A program made the position numbers and the translations under genes. DNA of 64,000 nt, from NCBI RefSeq assembly GCF_021117275.1, contig NZ_CP088245.1, forward strand, positions 1,649,501 to 1,713,500, given 5' to 3'. Shown here one piece after another: positions 60,752-64,000 of this stretch (the stretch's first letter is position 1; the number at the start of each line of letters is the position of its first letter). Origin of the DNA: Metabacillus sp. B2-18 (GTDB lineage: Bacteria; Bacillota; Bacilli; Bacillales; Bacillaceae). The notes beneath the pieces were generated by a model, which saw only the letters and a list, made by a program, of their open reading frames with translations, did no database searches and had not been told where the DNA came from.

Positions 60752-62194
60752 ATGTCTCAACTTAGTAATGCAAGCATGAATATAATTATTAGACTTCATT
60801 TTCAGAAAAACCTTATTACGTTTAGTGAGATTGCTAAGGTAATTGGGGAAGCTGGTGGTGATGTAATTGGAATTGATGTGATCTCAACAAGTAAAACACA
60901 AACGGTACGAGACATAACGATAACAGTAAAGAACCAACAACATGGTCAAACTGTTATGGACGAAATCGGTCAACTAGAAGGTGTAAAGATTTTGTCAGTT
61001 TCTGATCGAACATTTTTATTACATCTTGGAGGAAAAATAGAAATCACTCCAAAAAATCCGATTAAAAATCGAGATGATTTATCTAGAGTTTATACACCTG
61101 GAGTCGCACAGGTATGTAACGCCATTGCTGATGAGCCACTTAAAGCTCACTCGTTAACGATTAAACGAAATACGGTTGCGGTTGTTTCTGATGGAACTGC
61201 AGTTTTAGGACTAGGTGATATTGGGCCATTGGCTGCAATGCCTGTTATGGAAGGAAAAGCAATGCTGTTTAAACAAATGGCAGATGTAGATGCATTCCCA
61301 ATATGTCTTGATACGAAAGATCCGGAAGAGATTATTTCAATTGTAAAATCAATTGCGCCTGCCTTTGGAGGTATTAATTTAGAAGATATTTCTTCTCCTA
61401 GATGCTTTGAAATCGAAGAAAGATTAAAGACTGAAATGGACATACCTGTCTTTCATGACGACCAACATGGAACAGCTGTCGTATTACTTGCAGGTCTTTA
61501 CAATGCACTTAAGCTTACTGGTAAAAATATTGAATCAATCAAAGTTGTTTTGAATGGTGTAGGTGCAGCTGGAACAGCATGTGCAAAAATGCTGCTAGCT
61601 GCTGGAGTGAAAAACATCATAGGTGTTGATCGAGCAGGTGCTATTAATAGAAATGAAACATACGATAATAAAAATTGGACAGACTTTGCATACATGACAA
61701 ACCCAGAAAATATCAGTGGTTCCTTAACTGACGTAATAATAGGAGCAGATGTTTTTATCGGAGTTTCAGCTCCTGGTGTGTTAACGGTAGAACATCTCAA
61801 AACAATGGCGAAAGATCCAATTGTGTTCGCATTAGCTAACCCTGTACCCGAGATTGATCCAGAACTAGCTGAACCATATGTTAGAGTGATGGCGACAGGT
61901 AGATCCGATTTTCCAAATCAGATTAATAATGTCCTTTGTTTCCCTGGTATTTTTAGAGGGGCACTTGATTGCCGGGCTTCAGAAATTAATGAAGAAATGA
62001 AAATTGCTACTGCAAAAGCTATTGCTAATGTAGTTTCTGATGATGAGTTAAGTGAAACCTACATTGTTCCAAGTGTATTCAATCAAAAAGTTGTTGAAAA
62101 GGTACGCGAGGCAGTGGTAAAGGCTGCTTATGAATCTGGTGTGGCAAGAAAAGATCTATTTAAAGAAGAAAATGCACTAGTGAGAAGTTATTAG
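60752..62194 (+). CDS. NAD(P)-dependent malic enzyme with N-terminal ACT domain
   Basis: A 480-aa malate dehydrogenase (decarboxylating). Residues ~10-85 form an ACT domain, then the catalytic part: SRVYTPGVAQVCN, GLGDIGPLAAMPVMEGKA with the catalytic Lys, NLEDISSPRCFEIE, FHDDQHGTA and the dinucleotide fold VLNGVGAAGTACAKMLLAAG. The Asp in VIGVDRAG-type position (GVDRAG) favours NAD. It converts malate to pyruvate and CO2. ATG after TTGGAGG. With CitM it would support growth on citrate or malate; ACT implies effector control. Monocistronic with terminator. Confidence 0.92.
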   Translation: MSQLSNASMNIIIRLHFQKNLITFSEIAKVIGEAGGDVIGIDVISTSKTQTVRDITITVKNQQHGQTVMDEIGQLEGVKILSVSDRTFLLHLGGKIEITPKNPIKNRDDLSRVYTPGVAQVCNAIADEPLKAHSLTIKRNTVAVVSDGTAVLGLGDIGPLAAMPVMEGKAMLFKQMADVDAFPICLDTKDPEEIISIVKSIAPAFGGINLEDISSPRCFEIEERLKTEMDIPVFHDDQHGTAVVLLAGLYNALKLTGKNIESIKVVLNGVGAAGTACAKMLLAAGVKNIIGVDRAGAINRNETYDNKNWTDFAYMTNPENISGSLTDVIIGADVFIGVSAPGVLTVEHLKTMAKDPIVFALANPVPEIDPELAEPYVRVMATGRSDFPNQINNVLCFPGIFRGALDCRASEINEEMKIATAKAIANVVSDDELSETYIVPSVFNQKVVEKVREAVVKAAYESGVARKDLFKEENALVRSY

Positions 62195-62198
62195 CAAA

Positions 62199-62247
62199 AA
62201 GTCTTAGGTTACTAGTTTTTTTAAACAAGTAGCTTAAGATTTTTTTG
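62199..62247 (+). terminator. malic enzyme terminator
   Basis: Stem AGTCTTAGGTTACTAGTTT paired with AAACAAGTAGCTTAAGAT with mismatches, then TTTTTTT. Confidence 0.8.
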
Positions 62248-62315
62248 CTTTTTTTTGAAACCATTTAATACCTCCTACGTATTAGGTAATGAAGACAAAT
62301 TTTGGAGGTAGAAAC

Positions 62316-62948
62316 ATGGAAGAACAAACAATAAAAACGAAAAAACCGTCATTATTCGGAATGATTTTTCAACCGGGAGAACAATTTGAGAGATTAAGAG
62401 AAAAACCAGTCATTTGGCTTCCGTTAATTCTTTTGTCTATACTTGGAACAGTTATTGCTGTCCTTACAGCACTTAACGTGGATTATTCTACATTACCAGG
62501 ACCAGCTATGTCGGCTGAAGAGCTTGAGCTTACAAAAATGTTTGGAATCATTTTTGGGGGACTTGGTGGTTTATTTGGTACATCAATTGGCTTTGTAGTT
62601 GTTGCAGCAATTTTATTAGGAATTGCCAAAATAGCTAAATCACCAGTTTCATTTAAACAAATGTTTTCACTAATCATTTTCACCGGATTTATCACAACAA
62701 TTGGTGGAGATCCGTACATTATGTGAACAAGTGTTAACAGCTTTGTTGGAGCAGATGGAGTTTTAGGAGCAGTTTTAGGCGTATTTGAAGTGTTTCAAAT
62801 TTGGTATTATGTTTTACTGGCACTTGGACTTGTGAAAGTAGCCCAACTTTCCAAACCTGCAGCATATACAATTGCTATTATCTTCTTTATTTTAGGTCTT
62901 ATTGTTGCAGCAATTGGAGGAGTTCTTGAAGGGATTGCACAGTTCTGA
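62316..62948 (+). pseudogene. yknW: yknW (Yip1-family) with in-frame stop
   Basis: YknW is a Yip1-family membrane protein of the YknWXYZ complex that protects B. subtilis from SdpC toxin. The frame starts at ATG after GGAGG: FQPGEQFERLREKPVIW is the Yip1 signature, with hydrophobic helices following. At 62724-62726 a TGA interrupts it after DPYIM, and the same frame continues for 73 codons with membrane helices (FQIWYYVLLALGLVKVAQL) to a normal stop that overlaps yknX by one base. TGG-to-TGA is the simplest cause. Otherwise unchanged, so a recent mutation, error or read-through. Confidence 0.85.
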
Positions 62949-64000
62949 TGAAGAAAAAAATTTGGATAGGTATAGGCGTTGCATGCTTAATCATTATATT
63001 AGTTGGAGTTAATGTTTTTCGAACAGTAAGTAAAGAAAACCTAACAGTTGATACAATAAAAGTTGAAGAACGTGAAATGACCGGGAATGTAATGGTTCCC
63101 GGTACACTTTCGCTAAGAAATGAGAGTTTAGTTTACTTATCACCTGAAAGTGGTAAAGTTGCTGAGATTCTTGTAAAAGAAGGAGATAAGGTGGAAGAAG
63201 GAACACCTCTACTTCGTTATGAGAATGAGCAGCTATTAGTAGAAAAAGAACAAAATGCTTTATCTCTAGAATCTTCCTACCTACGAATTAATCAGGTGGA
63301 AAAACAAATAAATGATTTGGATGAAAAAGAGGAGGATTTGACGAAGCAAGTAGGCAAAGAGGAAGCGAAAAAACAAGTTGATGCCGAAAGAGATCAATTA
63401 AAAACAGATTTAAAATTAGCTAACATCGAAGCTAGACAAGTGCTGCTTCAAAAAGAAACAATTGAGAAAAAACTGGGAGAACTTGAAGTTGTAAGTGAAA
63501 TTTCTGGTACGGTTCTTTCTATTAGTAAAGATGCATCAAAAGGAGTCACTCAAGGAGCTATTTTACACATTGCAAAACCTGATGAGCTCATTGTAAAGGG
63601 ATCCATTTCTGAATATGATTCTTTAAAAATTAAGGAGAAGCAACCTGTAACATTGAGATCTGATGTTGTACCAGGAAAGGAATGGGTTGGTGTCGTTAGT
63701 AAGGTTAATCTTCTGCCGGAACAGAGTGAAAATGCAATGGGTAATGAAGATAGTGCTGTTCAGTATCCAATTGAGGTTACAATTGATGATAAAGGTATTA
63801 AAGCAAAACCAGGTTTTAAATTAATAATGGATATCCAAACAGAAAAAAGAAAAGCTCTTGCTGTTCCTTTAGAAGCAGTTAAACAGGATGCTGAAGAATA
63901 TTATGTATTTGTTGTTGAAGAAGGAAAGGCCATTCGTAAAATAGTAAAAACAGGAGCAGCAAGTGATGAGTATATGGAGATCAAAACAGGGTTAGAAACA
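62948..64000 (+). CDS. yknX: YknX membrane-fusion protein, cut by window edge
   Basis: About 351 residues of a periplasmic-adaptor-like (HlyD/MacA family) subunit. One N-terminal membrane anchor (~4-23), a beta-barrel/lipoyl half (TGNVMVPGTLSL, VAEILVKEGDKVEEGTPLLRY), a coiled coil (~90-170, rich in Glu/Lys/Gln), the second lipoyl half (SEISGTVLSISKDASKGV) and a barrel. It would link the YknYZ ABC transporter to the cell surface. ATG overlaps the yknW stop. The last ~25 residues lie beyond the edge; yknY and yknZ should follow. Confidence 0.92.
   Translation, partial: MKKKIWIGIGVACLIIILVGVNVFRTVSKENLTVDTIKVEEREMTGNVMVPGTLSLRNESLVYLSPESGKVAEILVKEGDKVEEGTPLLRYENEQLLVEKEQNALSLESSYLRINQVEKQINDLDEKEEDLTKQVGKEEAKKQVDAERDQLKTDLKLANIEARQVLLQKETIEKKLGELEVVSEISGTVLSISKDASKGVTQGAILHIAKPDELIVKGSISEYDSLKIKEKQPVTLRSDVVPGKEWVGVVSKVNLLPEQSENAMGNEDSAVQYPIEVTIDDKGIKAKPGFKLIMDIQTEKRKALAVPLEAVKQDAEEYYVFVVEEGKAIRKIVKTGAASDEYMEIKTGLET

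Overview
The window is low-GC DNA from an aerobic, endospore-forming, motile Bacillaceae bacterium, Bacillus sensu lato. The evidence is a small acid-soluble spore protein (sspH), the anti-AbrB protein AbbA, a sporulation-type kinase, CheV, purine-rich Shine-Dalgarno sites with frequent TTG/GTG starts, and close matches to many B. subtilis yku/ykn proteins. From memory of the B. subtilis 168 map, the backbone is colinear with cheV-ykyB-ykuC-ykuD-ykuE-fadH(ykuF)-ykuI-ykuJ-ykuK-abbA-cbpB(ykuL)-ccpC-dapH-dapL(ykuR)-ykuS-ykuT-ykuU-ykuV-mobA-moeA-mobB-moaE-moaD-yknU-yknV-yknW-yknX. Other genes are inserted between these blocks. I see no tRNA, rRNA, CRISPR array, prophage or known defence island.

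Layout. 0-7.3 kb: a truncated CBS-GGDEF protein, a membrane histidine kinase, a lipoprotein, a purine-type permease, a DUF1906 protein, cheV, an HD-domain protein and ykyB. 7.4-20.5 kb: HD-GYP phosphodiesterase, ykuC, ykuD, polyphosphate genes (ppx, ppk), a paired CrcB/Fluc fluoride channel, a PAS-GGDEF-EAL protein, ykuE, an IS1595-type transposase abutting ykuE, and a lipoprotein. 20.9-35 kb: the fadH-to-ykuV block, with a glutaredoxin, an MBL-fold enzyme, an MFS exporter and a VOC protein inserted. Between ykuI and ykuJ lies a Fur-box promoter that drives no ORF and ends in a terminator, which looks like an FsrA-type iron-sparing sRNA. 35-39 kb: molybdenum cofactor genes plus an isolated modB. 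39-42 kb: a decay zone with a cold-shock relic, sspH, a frameshifted MprF-like transferase and a phosphoesterase relic. 42-50 kb: an ammonium transporter operon with a DUF294 nucleotidyltransferase and a DnaQ-like exonuclease, a chemoreceptor behind a c-di-GMP-I riboswitch, a MEDS protein, mscL and a GrpB-family protein. 50-64 kb: the yknUV exporter, a citrate island (CitM-type transporter, CitS/CitT, TctC-type receptor, AbrB-type permease, malic enzyme) inserted between yknV and yknW, a yknW with an internal stop, and yknX running off the edge.

Themes. Cyclic di-GMP recurs: a GGDEF protein, an HD-GYP protein, a GGDEF-EAL protein, YkuI and a riboswitch-controlled chemoreceptor. Citrate recurs: CcpC, whose ligand is citrate, plus a complete uptake/sensing/malate-oxidation island with cre-like sites. 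Global-regulator operators are readable for Fur, FadR, PhoP, TnrA/GlnR, CcpA and CcpC. All family and regulator assignments come from reading motifs and from memory of homologues; no search was run.
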